64,000 bases of DNA from Salinimicrobium sp050750585 (GCF_050750585.1 NZ_JBOJLM010000002.1:186001-250000), one strand, 5' to 3'. Shown: positions 53,179 through 62,296, counted from the stretch's first letter. Notes: a model not told the origin generated them from the letters alone. Program-made: numbers and translations.

Positions 53179-54615
53179 ATGAAAAGATTTTTATTGACTG
53201 CAGTTTTCCTTTCTTCTTCCTTTTTTGGTTTTTCACAACAAAAGGAATGGACACTTCAGGAATGTATAGAATACGCACTTGAGAATAATATAAGCGTTAA
53301 ACAGTCTCAGCTTGATGTCGATTTGGCCGATATTCAGATTTCTGATGCCTTCGGAAATTTTCTACCTTCCCTTAATGGGTCGGCTTCCAATTCCTGGAAT
53401 ACAGGTCTTACCCAAAACGTAACAACCGGAATTCTTCAGACGCAAACTACCCGGAACTTTTCCGCAGGAGTAACAGCGGGATTGACCTTGTTTGATGGTC
53501 TTAGGAATTTTAAGCAGTACCAGTACGCTAAAATGGCAAAACTGGCCAGTGAATATTCCCTGGAGCAAATGAAAGATGATATTGCTTTGTTTGTGGCCAA
53601 TGCTTACTTACAGGTGCTTTTCAACAAAGAAAATCTTAAGGTGATCCAGTCTCAGCACCAAATTACCCTTGAGCAGCTTGAGAGAGCTGAAGCACTGGTA
53701 GAGGCAGGTTCTTTGCCACGGGGAGACTTACTTGAGATAAAAGCAACTTCTGCCAGTGAGGTACAGCGAATGATTGTTGCAGAAAACCAAATAGAGATCT
53801 CCTTGATCGCTCTCGCCCAAACCCTGCTTATAAAAGATTACGAGAATTTTAATATCGCCGAAAGAGATTACGATGTCTTTGGAAACGAGATACTGGATGT
53901 TCCGGTGTCTGAAGTCATTGAATCTGCCGAAGAAGAGCGTTATGAAGTTAAGGTAGCCGAGATGAACACCGAACTCGCAAAGAAAGAGGTTGAAATAGCT
54001 CGTGGCGCCTATTGGCCTACCCTAAACGCCTTTTTTAACTATAACACCCGGGAGTCCGGCGCCGGGAGGTTTGTTTCTGCAGGACTTGACCCTGATGAGC
54101 CTTATCGTCAAATAGGTTTTGTAGAGAATACTGAAGAAATTGTTGTGGCTCCAAACATGGTGAGTGAATTAGGAAACCCGCTTCCCTTTTTTGAACAGCT
54201 ACAGCTAAACGATGGAATCTCTTATGGGGTGCAGCTTAATGTGCCGGTATTTAATGGATTTTCTACACGTAACCAGGTCAAAAGAAGTGAAGTGAACGTG
54301 CTAAGAGCCGAGTACCAGATGGAGCAGACAAAGCTTGATCTTGAAGCCAACGTTTACCAGGCCTATACCGATGCCCGTGGTGCTTTAAAAGCTTACGAAG
54401 CTGCATTGGTGGCCCGGGAGGCACAGCAGCTGGCTTACGAGTATGCCACAGAGCGCTATAATGTTGGGATGACCAACGCTTTTGACTTTAGTCAGGCAAA
54501 ATTCAATCTTGAAAATGCCGAAAGCGAAGTAGTAAGGACCAAATACGATTATATTTTTAAATTAAAAGTGCTGGAACTATATTTTGGAGTGCCCATCACA
54601 GACCTTAAATTCTAG
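53179..54615 (+). CDS. TolC-family outer-membrane channel
   Basis: 478 residues. Signal peptide MKRFLLTAVFLSSSFFGFSQ, then the two repeated TolC alpha-helical modules (WTLQECIEYALENNISVKQS and later YQMEQTKLDLEANVYQAYTD, with a long SAEYATERYNVGMTNAF-type segment). Forms the outer-membrane exit duct for the adjacent ABC or adaptor system. Located between the two adaptor genes. Confidence 0.93.
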   Translation: MKRFLLTAVFLSSSFFGFSQQKEWTLQECIEYALENNISVKQSQLDVDLADIQISDAFGNFLPSLNGSASNSWNTGLTQNVTTGILQTQTTRNFSAGVTAGLTLFDGLRNFKQYQYAKMAKLASEYSLEQMKDDIALFVANAYLQVLFNKENLKVIQSQHQITLEQLERAEALVEAGSLPRGDLLEIKATSASEVQRMIVAENQIEISLIALAQTLLIKDYENFNIAERDYDVFGNEILDVPVSEVIESAEEERYEVKVAEMNTELAKKEVEIARGAYWPTLNAFFNYNTRESGAGRFVSAGLDPDEPYRQIGFVENTEEIVVAPNMVSELGNPLPFFEQLQLNDGISYGVQLNVPVFNGFSTRNQVKRSEVNVLRAEYQMEQTKLDLEANVYQAYTDARGALKAYEAALVAREAQQLAYEYATERYNVGMTNAFDFSQAKFNLENAESEVVRTKYDYIFKLKVLELYFGVPITDLKF

Positions 54616-54618
54616 ATA

Positions 54619-55878
54619 ATGAAGAAGAAGACTATTTATATTATTGTTGGAATTGCCGTAGTTGTAATTGTTCTGCTCGTTGTAGGTAAAAAAGCAGGGT
54701 GGTTTGGCAAATCGGGAAATTTCAAAGAAGTTGAGGTTACAGAGGTGCAGAGGTTTGATGTTATTGAAAAAGTTTCGGCCACAGGTAAGATCCAGCCCGA
54801 GGTTGAGGTCAAACTTTCTTCGGAAGTTTCAGGAGAGATCATTGAACTTCCGGTAATTGAAGGGCAGCAGGTAGAAAAAGGAGATTTGCTGGTGCGGGTG
54901 AATCCTGAAATATACCAGTCTAATCTTGAACGGGTACGCGCCGGACTTCAAAATGTAAGATCGAGTCTGTCACAGGCAGAAGCTTCCTTAAAAGAAGCGG
55001 AATCTAATTACCAGCGAAATCAAAGTTTGTTTGAGAAAGGAATAATCTCCAAAGCAGAATGGGACAGGATTGTTTCGGCTTATGAAGGTGCGCAGGCCAA
55101 CAGGCAGGCTGCTTTTTACAGTGTGCGTAGTGCTGAAGCCAGCGTGAACGAGGCTGTTGAAAACCTGGGGCGAACCAATATTTATGCCCCTATGAGCGGA
55201 ACTATTTCTTCTCTTGATGCTGAGTTGGGGGAAAGAGTTGTAGGTACTCAGCAAATGGCTGGGACCGAAATATTGAGAGTGGCCGATCTTAGCGACATGG
55301 AAGTGGAAGTAGATGTGAATGAGAACGACATTGTAAAAGTCTCTATTGGTGACTCTACTATAGTTGAGGTAGATGCATATCTCAAACAGGAATTTAAAGG
55401 CGTGGTGACTGAAATTTCAAATTCGGCCAATGCTACAGCAACTGCCGACCAGGTAACGAACTTTAAGGTAAAGGTGCGGATTGTAAAAGAATCCTATGAC
55501 CACCTGCTTGAAGGAAAACCCGGGAATTTCTCCCCTTTTAGACCCGGAATGACCGCCACGGTAGATATTATAACCAATAGACGTGATGATGTTATTGCAG
55601 TGCCAATAAGTGCAGTAGTTGTAAAAGCCGATACCAGTGCAGGCAGCCGCAACAACAGTGAAGAAAAGGCTTTAGAAGAGCTTTTTGAAACAGTGTATGT
55701 TAAAGAAGGTGATGAGGCAAAGGTGCGTGTTGTAGAAACAGGGATACAGGATGATTCCAGGATCGAGATCAAAGAAGGTCTTGAAACCGGGGAAATGGTT
55801 ATTACAGGACCTTATAACACCGTGACCAAAATTCTTAAACCTGGAGATAAGGTAGAAGTGAAGGGAGAAAAAGAATAA
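54619..55878 (+). CDS. HlyD/MacA-type periplasmic adaptor, second
   Basis: 419 residues. Anchor helix (about 5-24), lipoyl half (VSATGKIQPEVEVKLSSEVS), a long hairpin (about 95-165 with Gln/Ala-rich helices), second lipoyl half, barrel, and a C-terminal membrane-proximal domain (TGPYNTVTKILKPGDKVEV). Different in length and in the hairpin from the first adaptor, so it is not a simple duplicate. It starts 3 bases after the TolC stop, so is cotranscribed. Confidence 0.9.
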   Translation: MKKKTIYIIVGIAVVVIVLLVVGKKAGWFGKSGNFKEVEVTEVQRFDVIEKVSATGKIQPEVEVKLSSEVSGEIIELPVIEGQQVEKGDLLVRVNPEIYQSNLERVRAGLQNVRSSLSQAEASLKEAESNYQRNQSLFEKGIISKAEWDRIVSAYEGAQANRQAAFYSVRSAEASVNEAVENLGRTNIYAPMSGTISSLDAELGERVVGTQQMAGTEILRVADLSDMEVEVDVNENDIVKVSIGDSTIVEVDAYLKQEFKGVVTEISNSANATATADQVTNFKVKVRIVKESYDHLLEGKPGNFSPFRPGMTATVDIITNRRDDVIAVPISAVVVKADTSAGSRNNSEEKALEELFETVYVKEGDEAKVRVVETGIQDDSRIEIKEGLETGEMVITGPYNTVTKILKPGDKVEVKGEKE

Positions 55879-55895
55879 TTTCTTACCTTTCGGCC

Positions 55896-56552
55896 GTGAT
55901 TCTATGTATTGAAACAGCTACCACAAATTGTTCGGTAGCGCTGGAAAATAAAGGGAAATTGCTGGCTTTGAAAGAAGACTACAGCAATAATTATTCGCAC
56001 GCCGAAAGGTTACACCTTTTTATCGAAGAGATCCTTCGGGAAAATGAGGTAGAAGCGCGCGATCTGGATGCCATTGCCGTAAGTAAAGGTCCGGGTTCCT
56101 ATACGGGCCTTAGAATTGGAGTTTCGGCCGCTAAAGGGCTCTGCTTTGCCCTGGAGCTGCCGTTGATTTCTATTCCTACACTCAGGTCTCTGGCTTTGCA
56201 GGTGAAACAGGAAAAAGACGGCTTCATTATTCCCCTTTTAGACGCCCGAAGAATGGAAGTCTATACCGCCGGATTTACCGCTGATTACCGAAAAGTTTTT
56301 GACACTCGTGCCCAAATACTTGCTCCTGATTCTTTTTCGAAGTACCTGGAGAATGCTGCTGTGACTTTTATAGGAAGTGGAGTGGAAAAATTCAGCAAGA
56401 TTTGTGAACATCCCAATGCCACTTTTATCGAAGGGAAGTTACCATCAGCTTCACAGATGGTTTCACTGGCTTCAGAAAAATTTCAGAAACAAAAGTTTGA
56501 AGATGTAGCTTACTTTGAGCCGTACTATCTCAAAGACTTTATGGCTGGATAG
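55896..56552 (+). CDS. tsaB: tRNA threonylcarbamoyladenosine biosynthesis protein TsaB
   Basis: 218 residues from a GTG start (MILCIETATTNCSVALENKG). The ASKHA fold has SKGPGSYTGLRIGVSAAKGL near residues 64-83, the TsaB signature, and HAERLHLFIEEIL. It partners TsaD in making t6A in tRNA. It is 17 bases after the adaptor gene, but its role is unrelated. The C-terminus resembles the short flavobacterial form. Confidence 0.93.
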   Translation: MILCIETATTNCSVALENKGKLLALKEDYSNNYSHAERLHLFIEEILRENEVEARDLDAIAVSKGPGSYTGLRIGVSAAKGLCFALELPLISIPTLRSLALQVKQEKDGFIIPLLDARRMEVYTAGFTADYRKVFDTRAQILAPDSFSKYLENAAVTFIGSGVEKFSKICEHPNATFIEGKLPSASQMVSLASEKFQKQKFEDVAYFEPYYLKDFMAG

Positions 56553-56566
56553 GTTCCTTGTTTAAC

Positions 56567-56611
56567 GTTTTTAGTTTGTAGAAAAAATATTTTAAACTAC
56601 AAACCAAAAAC
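56567..56611. terminator. Bidirectional hairpin between tsaB and mscS
   Basis: GTTTTTAGTTTGTAG (56567-56581) pairs with CTACAAACCAAAAAC (56597-56611) with one mismatch; A/T tracts on both sides suit either strand. A third copy of CTACAAAC lies at 56629-56636 over the mscS end. Confidence 0.7.
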
Positions 56612-56631
56612 TTCCGGGACATAAGCCTCGA

Positions 56632-57480
56632 CTACAAACTACTCTTTTCTTCTTTACTGTGGTTGAAAAAATGCACATCGCGCTGTGGGAATGGTATGGA
56701 GATTCCCGCCGCTTCAAGTCGTGTTTTTGCCTCTTCAATTGTATACCAGTGACGGTCCCAAAAAACGTCATTTTTGGCCCAGAATCTCACCGAAAGATTT
56801 ACAGCACTGTCGGCAAGCTCGGTCACTACTACTGCCGGGGCAGGATCTTCAAGAATGTCTTCCTGTTCTTTAAGTAAGTCCATGAGAACATCTTTTGCCA
56901 GTTTTATGTTGCTGTCGTAGGAGATGCCTATAGTAATAGCGTCCCTTCTTTTATCTTCGGCCGAATAATTAATAATATTTTCATTAGAAAGTTCCCCATT
57001 CGGAATAATAGCCAGTTGATTGCCAAAGGTGTTAAGCTTTGTGTAGAACATGGAAATATCTTTTACACTTCCCGAAATGCCGTTGACTTCAATCCAGTCT
57101 CCCAACCTGAAGGGCTTTAACAACAGTATCAGAACTCCGCCTGCGAAATTTGAAAGTGATCCCTGCAGTGCAAGACCTATGGCCAAACCTGCGGCTCCTA
57201 AAATGGCAATAAATGAGGTGGTTTCTATGCCCAGCATACCTACCACACTTATAATGAGAAGTACCAGCAGTATGCCGTTGGCAAGGTTAAGCAGGAATTT
57301 TACAAGTGCAGGATCGTGATTGCTTTTTTGAAAAAATCTTTTAAGATAGCCTATAACTATTTTTATAAGCCACCACCCAATAACGAGCCAGAGTAAGGCA
57401 CCGAGTAGATCGGGTAAAAAAGCTATGAAATTTTCCAGGTATTCTTTAGATATGCTCTTGAGATTGGTAATTTCTTCCAT
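56632..57480 (-). CDS. Small-conductance mechanosensitive channel (MscS)
   Basis: 282 residues. Three hydrophobic helices: about 22-45, 62-83 and the pore helix about 87-115 (TSFIAILGAAGLAIGLALQGSLSNFAGGVLILL), with the Gly/Ala pattern of TM3. Then the beta domain with KPFRLGDWIEVNGISGSVKDI and IIPNGELSNENIINYS. Opens under hypo-osmotic shock in the inner membrane. A copy of the dispersed repeat lies inside at 56758-56777. Upstream on its strand is a MITE-like repeat (57584-57708). Confidence 0.95.
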   Translation of the reverse strand: MEEITNLKSISKEYLENFIAFLPDLLGALLWLVIGWWLIKIVIGYLKRFFQKSNHDPALVKFLLNLANGILLVLLIISVVGMLGIETTSFIAILGAAGLAIGLALQGSLSNFAGGVLILLLKPFRLGDWIEVNGISGSVKDISMFYTKLNTFGNQLAIIPNGELSNENIINYSAEDKRRDAITIGISYDSNIKLAKDVLMDLLKEQEDILEDPAPAVVVTELADSAVNLSVRFWAKNDVFWDRHWYTIEEAKTRLEAAGISIPFPQRDVHFFNHSKEEKSSL

Positions 57481-57583
57481 TTAAAAACTGTTTGCTGCAA
57501 AGGTGAAAGAATCAGCTTTTTTAATGCGTTTAGAGAATGTTAAAATACTGTAAAGAAAATCGCTTCAGGTCATCTTAAACAAA

Positions 57584-57708
57584 GAAGCTGCCTTAAAAGC
57601 CTTTTTTGTCTACCTATTGATTTAGGTTCTATGACTTCTGAAAATAATCAGAGGTATAAGATTCTGAAATAACTTCAGAATGACAATTTTAGCTTTTAAG
57701 ACAGCTTC
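57584..57708. mobile_element. MITE-like inverted-repeat element
   Basis: GAAGCTGCCTTAAAAGC (57584-57600) and GCTTTTAAGACAGCTTC (57692-57708) are inverted copies with one mismatch over 17 bases. Inside the loop a second palindrome, ATTCTGAA/TTCAGAAT (57661-57681), is nested. The element has no coding capacity and occupies half of the 254-base gap upstream of mscS. Confidence 0.6.
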
Positions 57709-57734
57709 AGTTAACTAATTAAACCAGCCCTTTC

Positions 57735-57938
57735 TTAGGCCTCTACTTCAAAAGTGATCTTAACGATCACCCGGTAGTCTGTAATACTATCACCTTTAAC
57801 ATTGGCGTTTTGTTCTTTTACGTAAACAGATTTTATATTCTTTACAGATTTTGATGCAGTTTTAACTGCGTTTTTTACAGCTTCTTCCCAACTCTTTTCA
57901 GAGTTTGCCATAATCTCAATTACTTTCATCACCGCCAT
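57735..57938 (-). CDS. Dodecin (flavin-binding protein)
   Basis: 67 residues. Sequence MAVMKVIEIMANSEKSWEEA then NVKGDSITDYRVIVKITFEV matches the dodecin family, small dodecameric flavin or CoA-binding proteins. Complete length. Stand-alone minus-strand gene upstream of the MITE-like element. Confidence 0.92.
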   Translation of the reverse strand: MAVMKVIEIMANSEKSWEEAVKNAVKTASKSVKNIKSVYVKEQNANVKGDSITDYRVIVKITFEVEA

Positions 57939-58118
57939 AATTCTTTTTTTTATTGGTTAATATTTTATTTAAACTGTTGATTATTAATATACAAAAACTT
58001 TAGGGGGCTTTTAGTAAGGAATTGTTAAACCTTGCAGCGTTTGGTATTAAGCTAAAGCGAGTAAGGCCTTTATTTAAATTATCCTTATTTTGCAGTAGCT
58101 AAACCTGCTTTTCTTAGA

Positions 58119-60413
58119 ATGGAAGATATTTATATCGTAATGCTGGTCGCCTTGTTTGCCCTTGCAGTGACCGATCTGGTTGTTGGAGTGAGTAACGATG
58201 CAATTAACTTCTTAAGTTCGGCTATTGGGTCACGGGCTTTCCCCATGAAAACCATTCTTATCGTAGCAAGTGTTGGTGTAGGAGTGGGGGCTATTTTTTC
58301 AAGCGGGATAATGGAAGTAGCGCGTAAGGGTATCTTCATGCCCGGGCAGTTCTATTTCGAAGAGATCATGATCATTTTTATGGCGGTAATGATCACCGAT
58401 GTGCTGCTGCTCGATTTCTTTAATTCCCTTGGGTTACCTACCTCCACAACGGTATCTATAGTGTTCGAACTTTTAGGTGCCGCCGTAAGTGTGGCAGTGA
58501 TCAAGATCTACAATGGTTCCGGAAATTACGGGGAGATTTTTAGCTACATAAATACATCCAAAGCAACCGAGATTATTATGGGCATCCTTATGGCAGTGGT
58601 CATAGCCTTTCTCATAGGGGCTATAGTACAATATTTTTCGCGCCTAATTTTTTCCTTTCAATTCGAAAAGAAAATTAAGTACGCAGGTGCCATTTTTGGA
58701 GGGGTATCACTTACTGCAATCCTCTACTTCATTTTACTGAAGGGTTTAAAATCTGTTACCTTTATTTCACAGGATTTTTTGAACTATCTTGATAATAATA
58801 CGCTGGTTATTCTGGGAGCAGGGCTGGTGATCTTCACTTTGATATCACAGCTTTTAATGAGTTTGTTCAAAACTCATATTTTAAAGTTTATCATCCTTAT
58901 TGGAACCTTTTCTCTTGCCCTGGCTTTTGCCGGGAATGATCTGGTGAATTTTATTGGGGTACCCATTGCAGCCTGGCAGTCTTTTGAATTGTGGCAGGCA
59001 GCGTATGCTGCCTCAGGTACTTTGCCGTCTCAGTTTTTAATGAGTGATTTACAGGGGGAGGTCTCAACCCCTGCTTTTCTGTTGCTCGGGGCAGGAGGTG
59101 TGATGGTAATTACTCTATGGTTTTCCCGCAAAGCCCGTAATGTTGTTGAAACAGGAGTTAACCTCTCCCGACAGGGCGAAGTAACCGAAAGATTTGATCC
59201 TAATTTTCTTTCCCGCGGAATTGTTCGGTATTCAGTCTTTCTCGGCAATGCGATTGGTGCTATTACCCCAAAAGTAGTAAGTAAAAAAATTGATGAAAAA
59301 TTTCAGAAACCCGGCGCCTTTACACGTGATTCTGAAGAAACACCGGCATTCGACCTGGTACGTGCTTCGGTAAATCTTGTGGTGGCCAGTATTTTGATCT
59401 CCATAGGAACGAGCCTTAAACTGCCACTTTCCACTACCTATGTGACCTTCATGGTAGCTATGGGGACTTCTCTGGCCGACCGGGCCTGGGATAGGGAAAG
59501 TGCTGTATATCGTGTAGCCGGAGTAGTAAATGTTGTTGGTGGCTGGTTTGTAACCGCACTTGTAGCTTTCTCGGCTGCCGCTATCTTTGCCGCTATTATT
59601 TACTTCGGAGGGATTATAGCCATTACCATTCTTATTATTCTGGCCATTTTCAGTATTGCCCGCAGCTTTGTGCTTCACGCCCGAAAGGAGAAGGAGAAAA
59701 AGCGAAAAAAGCCTTTCAGAAGAAATGATATCAGCACCATTAATGATATCGTAGTAGAGAGCTCTAAAAACATTTCCAGTATTGTGTGTGGTGTAAATCA
59801 AATGTTCTCAAAGACGGTCAAGAACCTTGGTTACTACGATAAGAGCAAGCTTAAAAAGAATAAAAAGTCTATTAAAAAACTGGAATCTGAAATTGACGAA
59901 CTCAAACGGAATGTTTTTTATTTCATCAAAAGTATTGAGGAAACTTCCCTTGATTCAAACCGCTTTTATATCCTTATTCTCGATTATCTTCAGGATATCG
60001 TGCAGTCTATCGGCTACATCACCAGGAACAGTTACAACCATGTGAATAACAACCACAAGAATCTCAAGTTCAATCAAATTCGGGATCTCAAAAGGGTAGA
60101 CGATAAGATGCAGGCTTTATTTGACGAGATTGAAGACATTTTTGCACATCGTGATTTTGCGCGCATTGATGTAGTTTTGGCTGGTAAACAGGTTTTGCTA
60201 AACGATGTTGGAGAGCTTATCGAGAAACAGATTAAAAGAATCAGGACTACCGAAAGCAGTCCGAGAAATTCTGAACTTTACTTCGGGTTATTGCTTGAAA
60301 CACGAGACCTCATTACTTCAACAATGAACTTGCTGGAGCTTTACCGCGAATTTAATATTGCTGTGGAAGCGACCATGTTCTCCACCGGTTTTCCACAAAA
60401 AGAACAGGACTAA
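58119..60413 (+). CDS. Inorganic phosphate transporter (PiT) with C-terminal PhoU-like domain
   Basis: 764 residues. The membrane part (1 to about 530) carries the two PiT signature repeats: GVSNDAINFLSSAIGSRAF near 23 and later SIGTSLKLPLSTTYVTFMVAMG near 430. A helical C-terminal domain (about 540-764: basic KEKEKKRKKPFRRNDIS, then coiled-coil-like helices SKLKKNKKSIKKLESEIDEL) resembles PhoU. Na+ or H+-coupled phosphate uptake. Its stop codon lies inside a 12-bp inverted repeat shared with the convergent gene. Confidence 0.92.
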   Translation: MEDIYIVMLVALFALAVTDLVVGVSNDAINFLSSAIGSRAFPMKTILIVASVGVGVGAIFSSGIMEVARKGIFMPGQFYFEEIMIIFMAVMITDVLLLDFFNSLGLPTSTTVSIVFELLGAAVSVAVIKIYNGSGNYGEIFSYINTSKATEIIMGILMAVVIAFLIGAIVQYFSRLIFSFQFEKKIKYAGAIFGGVSLTAILYFILLKGLKSVTFISQDFLNYLDNNTLVILGAGLVIFTLISQLLMSLFKTHILKFIILIGTFSLALAFAGNDLVNFIGVPIAAWQSFELWQAAYAASGTLPSQFLMSDLQGEVSTPAFLLLGAGGVMVITLWFSRKARNVVETGVNLSRQGEVTERFDPNFLSRGIVRYSVFLGNAIGAITPKVVSKKIDEKFQKPGAFTRDSEETPAFDLVRASVNLVVASILISIGTSLKLPLSTTYVTFMVAMGTSLADRAWDRESAVYRVAGVVNVVGGWFVTALVAFSAAAIFAAIIYFGGIIAITILIILAIFSIARSFVLHARKEKEKKRKKPFRRNDISTINDIVVESSKNISSIVCGVNQMFSKTVKNLGYYDKSKLKKNKKSIKKLESEIDELKRNVFYFIKSIEETSLDSNRFYILILDYLQDIVQSIGYITRNSYNHVNNNHKNLKFNQIRDLKRVDDKMQALFDEIEDIFAHRDFARIDVVLAGKQVLLNDVGELIEKQIKRIRTTESSPRNSELYFGLLLETRDLITSTMNLLELYREFNIAVEATMFSTGFPQKEQD

Positions 60414-60447
60414 AAAACACCATTTTTGAGTGTCCTTTAGTCCTGTT
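60403..60447. terminator. Bidirectional terminator hairpin between convergent genes
   Basis: AACAGGACTAAA (60403-60414, including the pit stop) pairs exactly with TTTAGTCCTGTT (60436-60447). A degenerate repeat copy, AAAAAACACCATTTTTGAG, lies inside the loop with a nested ACAC/GTGT pair. Confidence 0.75.
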
Positions 60448-60484
60448 TATATAATGCAGGAAGTTGTGCTTACTAATTTTCTAA

Positions 60485-61393
60485 TTATCCATTAATGGCT
60501 TCCACACGATCTACTCTGCCTTGCAGCATGTCTTTGAGCATTGTCTCAATTCCGTTCTTAAGAGTCATTGTAGAAGAGGGGCAACCGCTACAGGCTCCCT
60601 GCAGGATCACTTTTACAAGTTTCTGCTGTTCGTCGTAACTATCAAATAGAATATTGCCACCGTCACTGGCTACCGCCGGCTTGATGTACTCATCCAGAAT
60701 GGCAACAATTTCTTTTGAAGTATCATCGAGTTCAACCTTTCTTATCGGTGCTTTTCCTTCAGATTTAACTGCAGAAGGTTGCTCGCTGTCCTCAATCAAT
60801 ACTTCTTTTCCCTGTTCCAGGTACTCTCTCATGTATTCCCTGAGTTCCTGTGTGATCTCTTCCCATTCAGCAATATCATATTTCATGATGGAGAGGTAGT
60901 TCTCATCAATAAAAACTTCTTTAACGAAAGGAAAGTGGAATAAAGCCTTTGCTAAAGGAGCATTTTTGGCCTCGTCTATGTTTTTGAACTCCACACTCTG
61001 AAGCACCAGTTTCTTATTTGAAACAAACTTCATAACCGTAGGGTTAGGCGTACTTTCGGCGTATATAGTGACAGGTACTTTTTTGATTTCCTCTTGTGGA
61101 GGGGTTACTGCAGTTCCGCCATTGTTGAGGTAGGTCTCAATTTGTTCCGCGATTTCCTGCTGCACGTCTTTCCAGTGCACAATGTTGTATTTTTCTACAG
61201 CCACAAAATTTTGAGCTATGTATACCTTTTTTACGAAAGGAAGATGGAATAGCTGCTGGGCTAGAGGAGAACGCGCGGCCTCTTCAATATTATTGAATTC
61301 AAAGCTCTCATGTTTGGTCAAAAATACATTTGCCTCAAACTTGACGATTGTTGGCCTGGTGGTAGGCTGAATATCTATGGTGATGTTTTTCAT
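60485..61393 (-). CDS. NFU/NifU-type Fe-S scaffold with two N-terminal domains
   Basis: 302 residues. Two tandem Nfu N-terminal domains (about 10-90 and 105-190) show the same repeat: SPLAQQLFHLPFVKKVYIAQNFV and APLAKALFHFPFVKEVFIDE. The C-terminal NifU domain has the cluster-binding CXXC at Cys268-Cys271 (QGACSGCPSSTMTL). Transfers Fe-S clusters to target proteins. Stand-alone gene upstream of murI on the same strand. Confidence 0.93.
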   Translation of the reverse strand: MKNITIDIQPTTRPTIVKFEANVFLTKHESFEFNNIEEAARSPLAQQLFHLPFVKKVYIAQNFVAVEKYNIVHWKDVQQEIAEQIETYLNNGGTAVTPPQEEIKKVPVTIYAESTPNPTVMKFVSNKKLVLQSVEFKNIDEAKNAPLAKALFHFPFVKEVFIDENYLSIMKYDIAEWEEITQELREYMREYLEQGKEVLIEDSEQPSAVKSEGKAPIRKVELDDTSKEIVAILDEYIKPAVASDGGNILFDSYDEQQKLVKVILQGACSGCPSSTMTLKNGIETMLKDMLQGRVDRVEAING

Positions 61394-61464
61394 GTCGAAA
61401 TTTTTGCAAAATTACAATTTTCTGCCCGTTTTACATCGCTTATTTAGAACGATTCAATGTGCTT

Positions 61465-62253
61465 TTAAAAATCAAGGTAGTTGACTTTGAAAGAGTTTAA
61501 AGGCGCGGGAATAATGTCAGCAAGAATTTCTGGGTCTCCATTGGTGAAAAATTCTGGGATTTGCTGTTGTTCACTAGTCAGCAAGTCAAGACTTTGAAGT
61601 ACAACGCGGGTTTGTTTGGCAACGGCCATCCCCGAGTCTATGATCTGCACGTGTGGAGGGAGTATTTTTTTTAGGGTGGGTATTAAATAAGGGTAATGGC
61701 TACAGCCCAACACCAAATAATCTATGCCGGCTTGTATCATGGGTTCGAGGAGCTCTGTAAGCATATCATGAACCACACGGGCATCTTTTTGTCCCTGTTC
61801 TATTTTTTCTACCAGGCCTTTTCCCACTACTTCAACGATCTTGTTATCTTTTGAATAAAGGTCTGATGCCTTGGCAAAAAGATTGCTGGAGAGGGTCCCT
61901 TTTGTAGCGAGGATACCAATGCACTTGGCGCGGGTTTGCAAGGCAGCTGGCTTTATTGCGGGTTCAATCCCAATGAACGGAATGCTATATGAGGTCCTTA
62001 AATGAGTGATGGCATTCGTGGTAGCCGTGTTACAGGCCACTACAATTATTTTCGCCCCCATTTCGAGCAGCTTTTCGGTATTCTTAATGCTTAGCCTTAC
62101 AATTTCTTCAGGAGATTTTTCTCCGTAAGGAGCGTTAAAACTGTCGGCTAAATAAATGGTATGTTCCAGGGGGAGCAGGTGATGGATTTCTTTCCAGATG
62201 GAGGTGCCACCCACACCCGAATCAAATATACCTATAGGTTTGTCTTTGCTCAT
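61465..62253 (-). CDS. murI: Glutamate racemase
   Basis: 262 residues. N-terminal DSGVGG (11-16) and the catalytic cysteines Cys74 (VVACNTATT) and Cys184 (LVLGCSHYPYL). Makes D-glutamate for peptidoglycan. Terminator between the upstream ompH and this gene, so it may have its own promoter. Confidence 0.96.
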   Translation of the reverse strand: MSKDKPIGIFDSGVGGTSIWKEIHHLLPLEHTIYLADSFNAPYGEKSPEEIVRLSIKNTEKLLEMGAKIIVVACNTATTNAITHLRTSYSIPFIGIEPAIKPAALQTRAKCIGILATKGTLSSNLFAKASDLYSKDNKIVEVVGKGLVEKIEQGQKDARVVHDMLTELLEPMIQAGIDYLVLGCSHYPYLIPTLKKILPPHVQIIDSGMAVAKQTRVVLQSLDLLTSEQQQIPEFFTNGDPEILADIIPAPLNSFKVNYLDF

Positions 62254-62265
62254 TCCTGTAAAAAT

Positions 62266-62296
62266 AAAAACTGCGCATCAATGATGCGCAGTTTTT
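62266..62296 (-). terminator. Intrinsic terminator between ompH and murI
   Basis: On the minus strand a 13-bp stem (62296-62284 with 62278-62266), a 5-base loop and a T-rich tail. It lies 21 bases after the ompH stop (62317). Confidence 0.88.
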
